NCBI GenBank assembly: GCA_900545525.1
Contig: UQZX01000022.1
Span: 1 to 49,080 of the forward strand
From: an uncultured Prevotella sp.
Lineage (GTDB): Bacteria; Bacteroidota; Bacteroidia; Bacteroidales; Bacteroidaceae
Reading direction: 5' to 3'
Length of the DNA stretch: 49,080 bases
Positions 1 to 8,462 of the stretch are shown here, in pieces. The notes beneath the pieces are model-generated. The model did no database searches, was not told the origin of the DNA, and saw only the letters and a program-made list of their open reading frames with translations. Every line of letters begins with the position of its first letter. Positions within the stretch are counted from its first letter, which is position 1. The translations under genes were made by a program, and so were the position numbers.

Positions 1-21
1 ATACAATGCCTGCGCCTGCGT

Positions 22-44
22 CCCCTCCTTTTCCAAAGGAGGGG
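22..44. repeat. Short GC-rich hairpin
   Basis: A 10-bp perfect stem (CCCCTCCTTT at 22-31, AAAGGAGGGG at 35-44) with a 3-nt loop. No gene is seen in the first 485 bases; this hairpin, the large palindromic repeat and a terminator fill them. A related pyrimidine-rich stretch lies at about 28750. It could be the terminator of a gene outside the window or a dispersed repeat. Confidence 0.5.
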
Positions 45-58
45 CAGGGGTGGTTCGA

Positions 59-368
59 TGAATTCAGATTAAATATATGAATGCGCCCTGAAAGGGCAGC
101 AGGCACACAGCCCGGGGAAGAGCGTAGCGGCACCCCGGGTATCTACGGCACAGGCAACATGCCGCCCTGAAAGGGCAAAAGCCTTGATATAATCCGGCAT
201 GTGACAAGGTATTATAATGGTTTTGTGGTTATATACAACCACGCTTTTGCCCTTTCAGGGCGGCAGACCCACACGCATTATAACCCCGGGGTGCCGCTAC
301 GCTCTGCCCCGGGCTGCGTGCCTGTTGCCCCTACGGGGCGCGAAGAATGAGCTTTTCGTCGAACTCAC
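59..368. repeat. Large palindromic intergenic repeat, complete copy
   Basis: Two inverted arms of about 115 bp. Each holds a small palindrome of the GCCC...GGGC type, then a conserved block CAGCCCGGGG(A/C)AGAGCGTAGC followed by GGCACCCCGGG, then GCCGCCCTGAAAGGGCAAAAG. The outer flanks also belong to the repeat: the left flank recurs inverted at 3542-3570, and the right flank (GAACTCAC at its end) recurs inverted at 48810-48840. A second near-complete copy runs off the window end and a half copy lies at 3440-3570. It encodes no credible protein or transposase, so it resembles a non-autonomous or REP-like element. Confidence 0.85.
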
Positions 369-396
369 TCTAAATTATTAATTATGAATTATAAAT

Positions 397-422
397 TAAA
401 AAGGCGGACCCGCCGGTCCGCC
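397..422 (-). terminator. Rho-independent terminator of the minus-strand unit
   Basis: The self-complementary GGCGGACCCGCCGGTCCGCC at 403-422 is followed, read on the minus strand, by a T-run (398-402) and AT-rich DNA. It sits 64 bases past the stop of the small gene at 486-689, which supports that small gene being transcribed. Confidence 0.75.
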
Positions 423-485
423 AACAACAATTTGTATTATGCATCCTTCCACTTCGTGCAAGGACACTCTATGCGAACGGTATCA

Positions 486-689
486 CTACCATTCGTTTTC
501 GCTGTCGTCATCGCCCTTCCATATATCGGTGATAACGGGTTTCGAGTAGGTTACGTCATCCTCATAATACTCATCACCGAGGTCATTGTCCGTCTCAACA
601 CCTGGATTGGGAGAACCTGCCAACAATTCACTTTCGTACCGTACGGGCACTGTTTCCGTAACCGGCACTATATATTCTTTCAGTCTCAT
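486..689 (-). CDS. Small acidic protein of unknown function
   Basis: A 67-residue protein, not recognised by name. It starts MRLKEYIVPVTE, has a central ESELLAGSPNPG segment and a strongly acidic second half (DNDLGDEYYEDD, DDDSENEW). Small proteins with an N-terminal K(E)Y..P..E motif, an LxGS-like centre and an acidic tail are common in Prevotella and Bacteroides (from memory, function unknown). It lies 79 bp downstream of the secreted protein gene on the same strand and is followed by a clear terminator, so the two probably form one transcription unit. There is no signal peptide or membrane segment. The start is the only ATG that preserves the conserved-looking N-terminus. It could still be non-coding, but composition and context favour a real gene. 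Confidence 0.65.
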   Translation of the reverse strand: MRLKEYIVPVTETVPVRYESELLAGSPNPGVETDNDLGDEYYEDDVTYSKPVITDIWKGDDDSENEW

Positions 690-768
690 TTCTTTTTTCT
701 CTTTATTTCATGCCTTCTCCCCGCCACATATCAATGCGGTGCGGCAGGGAGAGAACAAAGTTCATGGT

Positions 769-3142
769 TTATTTTACTATCACTTTCCTGCCGTCGATGA
801 TATACAGCCCCTTTGGCAGAGTGCCGCTCACGCGCTGTCCCTGCAGGTTGTACACCTTGCGGCTGGCGTTTGCACCGTTTCCTGCCTCAATGCCGTCGAT
901 GGCTGTAGTGCTGCCTCCGCCAATGACAAAGCTTGACATCTTTGCTGCCGTCTCTGCCGGAACGGCAAGGTATGCCTTGTTTGCAAGAACCTTAAATGCG
1001 GCTCCATCGGCTGCTCCGTAGAAGAATCCAAGCGTTTCACCATTGTGCATGGTGAGGCGGTAGTACTTGCAGTTGGCATCATTTGTAGCCATGTCCCCTG
1101 CCGTAATACCCTTGTCGCCTGTAGGACGCAACATGTTATCGTTGCCAAGAACTGATTCGCCAACCTCATCAGAAAGTGTCACCGTATGATCACCGTATGC
1201 TGCAGAAGAAACCATCACACCCGTGTTTGCTGGAACGATCGCGCCTGTTTCATATTTTTGGACATTAAGTTTGCCATTAGCGACATTAATTTCTGAGACC
1301 GTAATATCGCCCGGAACAACAAACGGCTTGCTGCTGCTGTATGTTCCGTAGTACATTCCTTTACCGTCTGTGCAAGCTTCGGCAAGGGTGATAGTGGCGG
1401 TTGTAGGAGCTGTTACGGATGTACGGAAGTCCGTAAACACTTCACTGCTGTATGTAACTGCTATATATTTAAAGCTAAGAGCATCTGATGAGTGAACATA
1501 AAACTTATTAAATTCACTTTTCAACGTTGCTTCTTTCTCCACAAACTTTTCATTTGCATCAACACTTATAGTTCCCAAATCACCTGATTGACTTGTCTCT
1601 TGAGAGTCAATATAGAAAGTTCTTGCAGCTGAAGATGAACCATTATACACGCTCATCTTTATCTTTGTAACCGTTCCGGGAAATTCCGGTGAACCAAAAT
1701 AATATCCAGCATTTTTATTCAGACCAAATCTTTTTTCTTCGCCAGAGCCTTGTTGGTTAGAGAAAGTAGTCCAATTATATCCCTTATCGTCAATATAGGG
1801 TTTAGAGTTATATCCTGTATCAGCTCTATCGAAATTCGCTGTCAATGTTGCAGTTTCAGTTCCACCGCCATTACTCTTCGCAAATACAGCATAATAAGTA
1901 ACATCCGCCGTTGCTATTGCCGATGTAACATATTCAGGAGCAACATCCAATGGTCCGTATGTAGAACCATACCAGCCCTTAAACACATAGCCTTCGGGAA
2001 TATTCTCGGTAGGTGTAGCAAACGTTATAGCCGTTCCCTCCTCAACTTGTTCTGTTGTCTCTACACCGTTAACACTCCATGTAATGGTGTGATATACAAT
2101 CTCATCGAAGTTTGCCGAAAACGTTACGTTGCTCTCACCAACAGTATAAGTAAATGTAGATGTGTAAGTATTTGTACTGCCATCTACAGCTTGCCAGTTA
2201 CGGAACTTGTATCCTTCATTTGCCGTAACTTCCACTCTGAGTTCTGTTCCTTGTGGTATAAGGCTACCGGAAGTAACCTCTTCTTCTCCTCTATAGACCT
2301 TCAGCGTACCATTTTCCGGTGTTTCTATTGTCACCGTACGCTTTGCAACGGCAGCAAGCTGTGTGACATTCACTATTTTTTCTGGTGCATCGCCGTATTT
2401 AAGAGTGATTGTTCCTGTGCGTGGCGTTGTCTCTGTATTCTCAGACATGTCAAATGTCACCTTGTTCTGTCCTGTGATTGTAACAACATTTTTTATCCAC
2501 GTTGTTGATGAAGTTGCCGTAGGCACTGTGCCATCAACAGGATTATTAATTGTATAAGGTATTTCGCCAGATGTTATATCGGCAGCATAAGTTACGTCGG
2601 AGGCTGTAATTGAAGGACCCGTTTGAGGAATATAACTAATTTGTATATCATCTAATAATCTTTTAGCAGTTGTTCCTATATAAGAAATTCTTATGTACCC
2701 ACTTTTATTGTCAACTGCAACTGTAACTTCAGTCCATTGTCCTTTCGTTACATTATCAAATGTTGGAGATTTTACCAAATCTGTCCAAATCTCACCATTT
2801 TCTGAAAATTCAGCTTTAAAATATGAATCTGGATTTTTATTAGTGGTCTCTTTAGATATATAAAATGTTACATTCGTTATATTATCTAATTTCTTATCAC
2901 ATTGTATATAACAAGATGTTTTACCATCTGTTGATAAAGATTTCGAGCCTGTTCCATTGGAAAACTTAGAACTAAGAACAAAATTTGAGTAAGACCAATC
3001 TGTTATATCAGAAAGAGATGTAACACTTTCAAAATCTAAAGAAATATTATCTCCCTTAACATTTGAGGAAATAATAAACAGCAATAGGAGCAAACCTATC
3101 GATTTACCCCCCCCGAAAAACTAAATTTTGTAAATACTTCAT
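769..3142 (-). CDS. Secreted BACON/InlB-repeat protein, frameshifted at a G8 tract
   Basis: The body of the gene encodes 774 residues from a TTG at 3093, but that start lies inside the hydrophobic core of a signal peptide. The proper ATG is at 3140-3142. Read from it, a G8 tract (3107-3114 on the plus strand as C8) leads to a stop after 12 codons. With seven G the reading frame gives a classic signal peptide (MKYLQNLVF..., then IGLLLLLFIISS) fused to the rest, 790 residues in all. Domain order: N-terminal jelly-roll-like region (about 20-160), BACON-like domain (about 165-260), two InlB/Flg_new-like repeats with F(K/R)xW motifs (about 260-420), a second jelly-roll-like region, and a C-terminal tail (VYNLQGQRV...GLYIIDGRK) of the sorting-tail type. 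Probably exported and surface-attached; no enzymatic motif is seen. The frameshift may be phase variation or a homopolymer sequencing error. Confidence 0.75.
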
Positions 3143-3209
3143 AATTAATGAAAACATTTATTTGATTGACTATAAATTTATCAAAAAAGATGTAAAATCA
3201 CAGGTGTTG

Positions 3210-3217
3210 CAAAAGTA
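3210..3217 (-). promoter_or_regulatory. Probable -7 box of the secreted protein gene
   Basis: CAAAAGTA on the plus strand reads TACTTTTG on the minus strand, matching the Bacteroidetes TAnnTTTG -7 element. It lies about 68 bp upstream of the ATG at 3142, giving a leader of roughly 60 nt. No convincing TTTG -33 element was found. Confidence 0.45.
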
Positions 3218-3439
3218 GTATAATTTTCTATACATGAAAAAAACTACACAATAAATATTAAAACATCGGCAATATTTTAACGTTTATTTAACTTACGGGA
3301 CAGCATAAGGCTTAAAAACGCGCCTTAAACGACTGATTATCAACATGAGCTGGGATGATTACGGGAACCCGTCTGATGAGGTAACAGAGCGGTGTTGCCG
3401 TGATGGCATGCCCCAAAAACATGCACCGCTGACACCGCA

Positions 3440-3570
3440 CCACCACGCTTTTGCCCCTACGGGGCGTATGATCCACACCACATAAACACCACGGGGCGGC
3501 ACTCCGCTCTGCCCCGGGCTATGCGGTCGTTGCCCCTTCGGGGCGCATTCGTATATCTAATCTGAGTTCA
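3440..3570 (-). repeat. Half copy of the large palindromic repeat
   Basis: Read on the minus strand it matches one arm of the repeat at 59-368: the outer flank TGAACTCAGATTAG, a GCCCCGAAGGGGC palindrome, the GCCCGGGGCAGAGCG block and a final GCCCCGTAGGGGCAAAAGC. The second arm is missing. The GTAGC of the core has changed to GAGTG, so this copy is degenerate. Confidence 0.7.
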
Positions 3571-3690
3571 CCACACTGTGCCGGCAACGTATGCTGATAT
3601 ATAATATATGTGTGTTTGGGGAATATTATATAACGTTAGTTTGAAGAATAATGCAAACCACCATGGATGATGTGTCAAAATTCAGATTTT

Positions 3691-3790
3691 CCAGCCTGTA
3701 GGGACATATTCTTGTATTTGTCCGTTCATAACATCCTGATATCCAATGGTTGGTTGGCGGACAAATACAAGAATATGTCCCTACAGCTGG
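3691..3790. repeat. GTAGGGAC palindromic element, copy A
   Basis: A 100-bp near-perfect palindrome. The left arm, CCAGCCTGTAGGGACATATT then CTTGTATTTGTCCG, pairs with the right arm running CGGACAAATACAAG to GTCCCTACAGCTGG, with a loop of about 33 nt. The arms contain stops and the ORF through it is a by-product of the repeat. Copies B (4237-4347) and C (20646-20806) share the TGTAGGGAC ends. It resembles MITE or REP-type elements mobilised in trans (inference). Confidence 0.85.
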
Positions 3791-3968
3791 AAGGGTTTAG
3801 TTTTGGCACACCACCTCACTGCGCTATATTCTTTATCACCTTCAACCTGCACATGCGGGCAGACTGCAAAGCCGCCCGAACGTAAATCCTTAGCGTCCTA
3901 AAAGTCTTTAAGGTCTTTAAAGTCATTAAAGACAACGATGCCAATCTAATCCTTTGGAAAAAGGGAGA

Positions 3969-4122
3969 GATGACCCTTCGCATTCTGAAAGGCGGCATTT
4001 CGCGTTGCAAAAGGCGGCATATTGGAGCCTGAAAGACGGCATATTGGAGGCTGAAAGGGCACCTTTTGGAAGGCAAAAGGTATCGTTCTGATTTACAGCA
4101 CGTTAGCACTGGGGTAAGAAAA
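3969..4122. repeat. 22-bp-period degenerate tandem array, copy 1
   Basis: Seven consecutive units of exactly 22 bp, at 3969, 3991, 4013, 4035, 4057, 4079 and 4101. Most begin GG(C/T) or GACGGC and end in GAAA or AAAA; the best units read GGCGGCATATTGGAG followed by (C/G)CTGAAA. A homologous array with the same unit order is at 18783-18936. The period is not a multiple of three and the array has no spacers, so it is neither protein-coding repeats nor CRISPR. Confidence 0.8.
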
Positions 4123-4133
4123 CGTGCAGAAAC

Positions 4134-4175
4134 AATGGCGGCGGAGCCTCAGAACAAGGAGCCTCCGCCGCCATT
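4134..4175. terminator. Strong hairpin, possible bidirectional terminator
   Basis: A 13-bp perfect stem (AATGGCGGCGGAG at 4134-4146 with CTCCGCCGCCATT at 4163-4175) is followed on the plus strand by AT-rich sequence without a clean T-run. It lies about 240 bp beyond the asd stop on the minus strand, with a palindromic element between them. Confidence 0.4.
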
Positions 4176-4236
4176 ATAAATTATAAATTAACGTGAGTCT
4201 AATATAAGCACGCTATATATTTATATTCCGAAATAC

Positions 4237-4347
4237 ATCCCTTTGTAGGGACTTTTTCTTGTAAATGTCCGTAAAACAACACATAAAGACTGTTTTAAAC
4301 AGGATAAAAACGCGGACATTTACAAGAAAAAGTCCCTACAAAAGGAT
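4237..4347. repeat. GTAGGGAC palindromic element, copy B
   Basis: An inverted repeat with arms of about 35 bp: ATCCCTTTGTAGGGACTTTT then TCTTGTAAATGTCCG on the left, and its near-exact complement ending GTCCCTACAAAAGGAT on the right, with a 41-nt loop. The outer ends match copies A and C, while the arm interior differs (ACTTTTTCTTGTAAATG versus ACATATTCTTGTATTTG), so it is a subfamily member. Confidence 0.85.
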
Positions 4348-4412
4348 GACATTTGCGGATAGTATCATGTCAAATTCACATTAAACTATGAATTATAAAT
4401 TATCTACGGTTT

Positions 4413-5423
4413 TTATTTCACGTTGCCCACGCTGATAAGATATTCGGCAATCTGCACGGCGTTGAGAGCCGCGCCCTTGCGTATCTGGTCGCCGCTGAGC
4501 CAGAACGTGAGTCCGTTCTCATCTGCAAGGTCCTTGCGCACGCGCCCTACGTATATGTCGTCGGTGCCCGCCGTCTCGAGCGGCATTGGATAGACAAGGC
4601 TTGAGGGGTCGTCGCGGAGCGTCACGCCGGGAGCGGCGGCAAGCGCAGCCTGCGCCTCTTCGACGCTGATGGGTCGCTCAGTCTCTATCCACACGCTCTC
4701 CGAGTGGGCACGGAGCGACGACACGCGGACGCACATTGCCGAGCACTTCACGTCGCTGTGCATTATCTTCTGCGTCTCGTTGAACATCTTCATCTCTTCC
4801 TTGGTATATCCGTTGGGCTGGAAAACGTCTATCTGCGGTATTACGTTGTAGGCAAGCTGGTGGGGGAACTTGCTCACGGTGACGGGCTTGCCCTCCTGTA
4901 TCTCGGCATACTGCTGCTGCAGTTCTGCCATGGCGGCGGCACCTGCTCCGCTGGCACTTTGGTAGCTCGCGATGTGTATGCGGCGTATGTGGCTGAGCCG
5001 TTCGAGGGGCTGCAGCGCAACGACCATCATTATTGTGGTGCAGTTGGGGTTGGCGATGATGCCGCGCGGGCGGTCGAGCGCGTCGGCGGCGTTGCACTCT
5101 GGCACCACCAGGGGCACGTCTGCGTCCATACGGAACGCGCTCGAGTTGTCTATCATCACGGCGCCGTGCCTTGTTATGTCTTCGGCAAACTCCTTCGAGA
5201 TGCCGGCTCCTGCCGACGTGAAGGCTATGTCAACGCCCTTGAAGTCGTCGTTGTGACAAAGCTCCCTTACCTCGTACTCCTTTCCGCGGAAGGTGTATTT
5301 CCGTCCTGCCGAACGGCTGGAACCAAACAAAACCAACTCGTCTATCGGGAAATTCCTCTGCTCGAGGACGCGCAGGAACTCCTGCCCCACGGCACCGCTG
5401 GCACCTACAATAGCTACTTTCAT
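4413..5423 (-). CDS. asd: Aspartate-semialdehyde dehydrogenase
   Basis: A 336-residue cytosolic enzyme, EC 1.2.1.11, reducing aspartyl phosphate to aspartate semialdehyde. The product feeds lysine, diaminopimelate, threonine and methionine synthesis. The N-terminal NADP-binding motif GASGAVG is at residues 7-13, and the catalytic cysteine is Cys128 in NPNCTT. The active-site region SYQSASGAGAAAM follows. Length matches the usual 330-340 residues and the start codon gives the expected MKVAIVGASG beginning. The gene stands alone on the minus strand, divergent from the antiporter. A TACTTTTG -7 box lies about 40 bp upstream. Confidence 0.97.
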   Translation of the reverse strand: MKVAIVGASGAVGQEFLRVLEQRNFPIDELVLFGSSRSAGRKYTFRGKEYEVRELCHNDDFKGVDIAFTSAGAGISKEFAEDITRHGAVMIDNSSAFRMDADVPLVVPECNAADALDRPRGIIANPNCTTIMMVVALQPLERLSHIRRIHIASYQSASGAGAAAMAELQQQYAEIQEGKPVTVSKFPHQLAYNVIPQIDVFQPNGYTKEEMKMFNETQKIMHSDVKCSAMCVRVSSLRAHSESVWIETERPISVEEAQAALAAAPGVTLRDDPSSLVYPMPLETAGTDDIYVGRVRKDLADENGLTFWLSGDQIRKGAALNAVQIAEYLISVGNVK

Positions 5424-5462
5424 AATCCGTATGTATTTTTATCTGTTATGCTTTATCGTATG

Positions 5463-5470
5463 CAAAAGTA
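5463..5470 (-). promoter_or_regulatory. asd promoter -7 box
   Basis: CAAAAGTA on the plus strand reads TACTTTTG on the minus strand. A possible -33 TTTG (CAAA on the plus strand) lies at about 5492-5496. The expected leader is about 30 nt. Confidence 0.55.
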
Positions 5471-5512
5471 CAACTTTTCATACTATTTATCACAAAATTG
5501 ATATTTTTTTTG

Positions 5513-5520
5513 CACCTTTG
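5513..5520 (+). promoter_or_regulatory. Possible antiporter promoter
   Basis: CACCTTTG is a near match to TAnnTTTG (CA in place of TA), about 88 bp before the antiporter start, inside the divergent asd/antiporter gap. Assigned on position more than on sequence. Confidence 0.35.
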
Positions 5521-5607
5521 CATACGAAACCGGAGGCTTGCTGACAGCAGGCGCATGGACCGGAAGCTAATGCGAAACAACGAAGAAGAATAAAACAGAC
5601 AAGCATC

Positions 5608-7767
5608 ATGCCCGACATCTCCCACTGTTTTCCGATTACCGACCCGACGCTGATATTCGTCGTCGTGCTGTGCATCATACTGCTTGCACCCATAATAATG
5701 GGCAGGCTGCGCATTCCACACATAGTGGGAATGGTGCTGGCGGGCGTCGCCGTGGGCGAATACGGGCTGAACATACTGGAGAGGGACAGCTCGTTCGAGC
5801 TGTTCGGCAAGGTGGGGCTTTATTATATAATGTTCCTCGCCGGACTGGAGATGGACTTCAACGGGCTTAAGAACAACAGCAGGACAATACTGTCGTTCGG
5901 TCTGCTGAACTTTTTCGTGCCGTTTGTGCTGACGTGGCTCGCCGGGATATACATCATGGGATATTCTTCCACGGCTGCGCTGCTGCTGAGCAGCATCATG
6001 GCTTCGAACACGCTCATTGCCTACCCGATAGTGTGCAAGTATGGTCTGCAGCGACACCGCAGCGTGACGCTGTGCGTGGGAGCCTCGATGATATCGCTCA
6101 CGCTGGCGCTGGTGGTGCTGGCGGCTATCGTCGGCTCGTTCGGCACGGGCACGGGGATAGACTTCTGGGGGCTGTTCGCGCTCAAGGCGGCGGCATTCCT
6201 CGCCGGAAGCATATATCTGCTGCCACGGCTCACGAGGTGGTTTCTCCAACGTTATTCCGATGCCGTCACGCAGTACATCTTCGTGCTCGGCATAATGTCG
6301 ATGTGTGCCGCCGTGTCGGGACTGATAGGTCTGGAAGGTGTCTTCGGGGCGTTCTTCGCCGGACTGATACTCAACCGCTACATCCCGCATGTGTCTCCGC
6401 TGATGAACCGCATAGAGTTTATCGGCAACGCCCTGTTCATACCTTATTTCCTCATCGGCGTGGGCATGCTCATCAACGTGCGCATGCTGTTCAGCGGCTG
6501 GCACGCGGCGTTCATCATATTCTGCATCATCTTCTTCGGCACGCTGGGCAAGGCAATAGCCTCGTATGCGGTGGCGTTGGCAAGCAGGATGCCCGTATCG
6601 AACGGCAACATGATGTTCGGGCTTACGTCGGCACATGCCGCCGGCTCAATAGCCATTGCCACGGTGGGCATGAAGCTGCAGGTGGCACCGGGACAGATGC
6701 TCGTGGACCCGGACATGCTGAACGGCGTGGTGATAATGATACTGGCAACGTGCATCATCGGCTCACTGGTGACCGACCGTGCCTCGCGCACCATCGTGCT
6801 GTCTGAAAGCGCAAAGCCGACGGACAGCATAAAGAGCAACGACGAGAAGATACTCATACCGCTGAAATACAAGGGGAGCACGGAAAATCTCGTAAACCTC
6901 GCCATGCTGACGCGCAACCCGAAGCTGAACAGGGGAATAATAGGGCTGAACCTCGTGACCGACGACGAACGGGCGGCACACAACCAGGCTTTGGGAAAGA
7001 GGCTGCTGGAGCAGGCTGCAAAGCAGGCAAGCGCCGCCGACGTGCGCATGCTGACGCAGACAAGGCTGACGACAAACCTCGCAAACGGCATAATGCACGC
7101 CTTCAAGGAGTATGACGCGTCGGAGATAATAATGGGGATACACCGCATGAAGGACGCGGGCGACAAGTTCTGGGGCGAGTTCACGCCAAGCCTTGTGGCG
7201 GGACTGAACCGCCAGATAATAATGTGCCGCTGCATACGGCCGCTCGGCACGATAAGGCGCATACACGTGGCTGTGCCGTCGCGCGTGGAGTTTGAGCCGG
7301 GCTTCTACCGCTGGACGGAGCGTCTGGCACAGCTGGCGGACAACCTGAGCTGCCGCATAGTGTTCTACGGGCGGGAGGAGACGACGTCGCTCATAGCGGC
7401 ATACATGGCGGACAGGCACCGGGGCGTCAGGGCGGAATATGTGCTGATGCAGCACTGGAAGGAGCTGACAAGCCTGTCGGAAAGGATAAAGGAGGACCAC
7501 ATGCTGGTTATCATCACGGCGCGCAAGGGCACGGTGTCGTACAAGCCGGTGTTCGAGAGGCTGCCGGAAGAGATAATGAAGTACTTCACGGCGTGCGGAC
7601 TGATGATCGTCTTCCCCGACCAGAACGGGCAGGCACCCGAGAGCATGACGTTCACCGCGCCGCAGACACACAACGACGAGAGTGCATACGCAACGATATC
7701 GAAGTGGATAGGCAACAGAATACAGAAGCTGAAAAGGCACGGCGGCACCGGCAGTGCCGGAAATTGA
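5608..7767 (+). CDS. Cation:proton antiporter (CPA2) with USP-like C-terminal domain
   Basis: A 719-residue inner-membrane protein. Residues about 10-390 form a CPA2-type exchanger domain with roughly a dozen hydrophobic segments. The beginning (LIFVVVLCIILLAPIIMGRL, then PHIVGMVLAG) and FLAGLEMD are typical of the Na+/H+ or K+/H+ exchanger family. Residues about 405-710 are soluble and resemble two universal-stress-protein domains (ILIPLKYKGSTENLVNLA; IHVAVPSRVEFEPGFYRW), a layout seen in Bacteroidetes antiporters. Its likely role is monovalent cation and pH homeostasis; the transported ion cannot be told from sequence. The gene is followed after 16 bp by a lolD-like gene on the same strand, suggesting cotranscription without an obvious functional link. 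Confidence 0.9.
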   Translation: MPDISHCFPITDPTLIFVVVLCIILLAPIIMGRLRIPHIVGMVLAGVAVGEYGLNILERDSSFELFGKVGLYYIMFLAGLEMDFNGLKNNSRTILSFGLLNFFVPFVLTWLAGIYIMGYSSTAALLLSSIMASNTLIAYPIVCKYGLQRHRSVTLCVGASMISLTLALVVLAAIVGSFGTGTGIDFWGLFALKAAAFLAGSIYLLPRLTRWFLQRYSDAVTQYIFVLGIMSMCAAVSGLIGLEGVFGAFFAGLILNRYIPHVSPLMNRIEFIGNALFIPYFLIGVGMLINVRMLFSGWHAAFIIFCIIFFGTLGKAIASYAVALASRMPVSNGNMMFGLTSAHAAGSIAIATVGMKLQVAPGQMLVDPDMLNGVVIMILATCIIGSLVTDRASRTIVLSESAKPTDSIKSNDEKILIPLKYKGSTENLVNLAMLTRNPKLNRGIIGLNLVTDDERAAHNQALGKRLLEQAAKQASAADVRMLTQTRLTTNLANGIMHAFKEYDASEIIMGIHRMKDAGDKFWGEFTPSLVAGLNRQIIMCRCIRPLGTIRRIHVAVPSRVEFEPGFYRWTERLAQLADNLSCRIVFYGREETTSLIAAYMADRHRGVRAEYVLMQHWKELTSLSERIKEDHMLVIITARKGTVSYKPVFERLPEEIMKYFTACGLMIVFPDQNGQAPESMTFTAPQTHNDESAYATISKWIGNRIQKLKRHGGTGSAGN

Positions 7768-7783
7768 AAAACGGGAAAGCAAT

Positions 7784-8449
7784 ATGATAGACATAAAAGG
7801 AATAACGAAGAGTTTCGGAAAGCTCCAGGTGCTCAAAGGCATCGACCTGCACATAGGCAAGGGCGAGGTGGTGAGCATCGTGGGACCGAGCGGCGCGGGC
7901 AAGACAACGCTGCTGCAGATAATAGGCACGCTGGACAAAGCCGACACGGGAGAGGTGACGATAGACGGGGTGGACATCGGCTCGCTGAACAGGCGCGAGA
8001 TTGCCGGGTTCCGCAACAGGCACATCGGTTTCGTGTTCCAGTTTCACCAGCTGCTGCCCGAGTTTACTGCTCTCGAAAACGTGATGATACCTGCTCTCAT
8101 AAAAGGACTTCCGCGAAGAGAATGCAAGGAGAGGGCTATGGAGCTGCTCGAGTTCATGGGACTTGCCGGCAGGGCAAGCCACAAGCCTGCCGAGCTGTCG
8201 GGAGGAGAGAAGCAGAGGGTGGCTGTGGCGCGTGCACTGGTTAACAACCCTGCCGTCATTCTTGCCGACGAGCCGTCGGGAAGCCTCGACTCGAAGAACA
8301 AGGAAGAGCTGCACCGGCTGTTCTTCGACCTGCGCGACAGGTTCGGGCAGACGTTCGTAATCGTCACTCACGATGAGAACCTGGCACGTATCACTGACCG
8401 CACGATAGCAATGAAAGACGGCGTTGTTTATCAGAAGGAGGAAGAATGA
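7784..8449 (+). CDS. lolD: LolD-type ABC transporter ATP-binding protein
   Basis: A 221-residue cytoplasmic ATPase of the LolD/MacB family, probably energising release of outer-membrane lipoproteins by a LolCE-type permease. Motifs: Walker A GPSGAGKT at 34-41, Q-loop Gln86, signature LSGGEKQR at 138-145, Walker B AVILADEP at 157-164 and switch His196. The ATG at 7784 is preferred over an upstream GTG at 7754 because it gives the family's normal N-terminus (MIDIKGITKSFG) and length. No permease gene is adjacent, which is common for lolD in Bacteroidetes. A different MacB-like role is possible. Confidence 0.9.
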   Translation: MIDIKGITKSFGKLQVLKGIDLHIGKGEVVSIVGPSGAGKTTLLQIIGTLDKADTGEVTIDGVDIGSLNRREIAGFRNRHIGFVFQFHQLLPEFTALENVMIPALIKGLPRRECKERAMELLEFMGLAGRASHKPAELSGGEKQRVAVARALVNNPAVILADEPSGSLDSKNKEELHRLFFDLRDRFGQTFVIVTHDENLARITDRTIAMKDGVVYQKEEE

Positions 8450-8462
8450 AGGGACGTCATTC

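Noticed and set aside
3667..4109. Short ORFs on both strands over 3667-4109
   Set aside because: They are translations of palindromic element A and the 22-bp array; the array period is not a multiple of three.
3969..4122. CRISPR array
   Set aside because: The 22-bp units are contiguous with no unique spacers and no cas genes are nearby.
5446..8371. Long minus-strand ORFs under the antiporter and lolD genes
   Set aside because: Composition rich in His, Arg and Gln without domains; they mirror strongly supported plus-strand genes.
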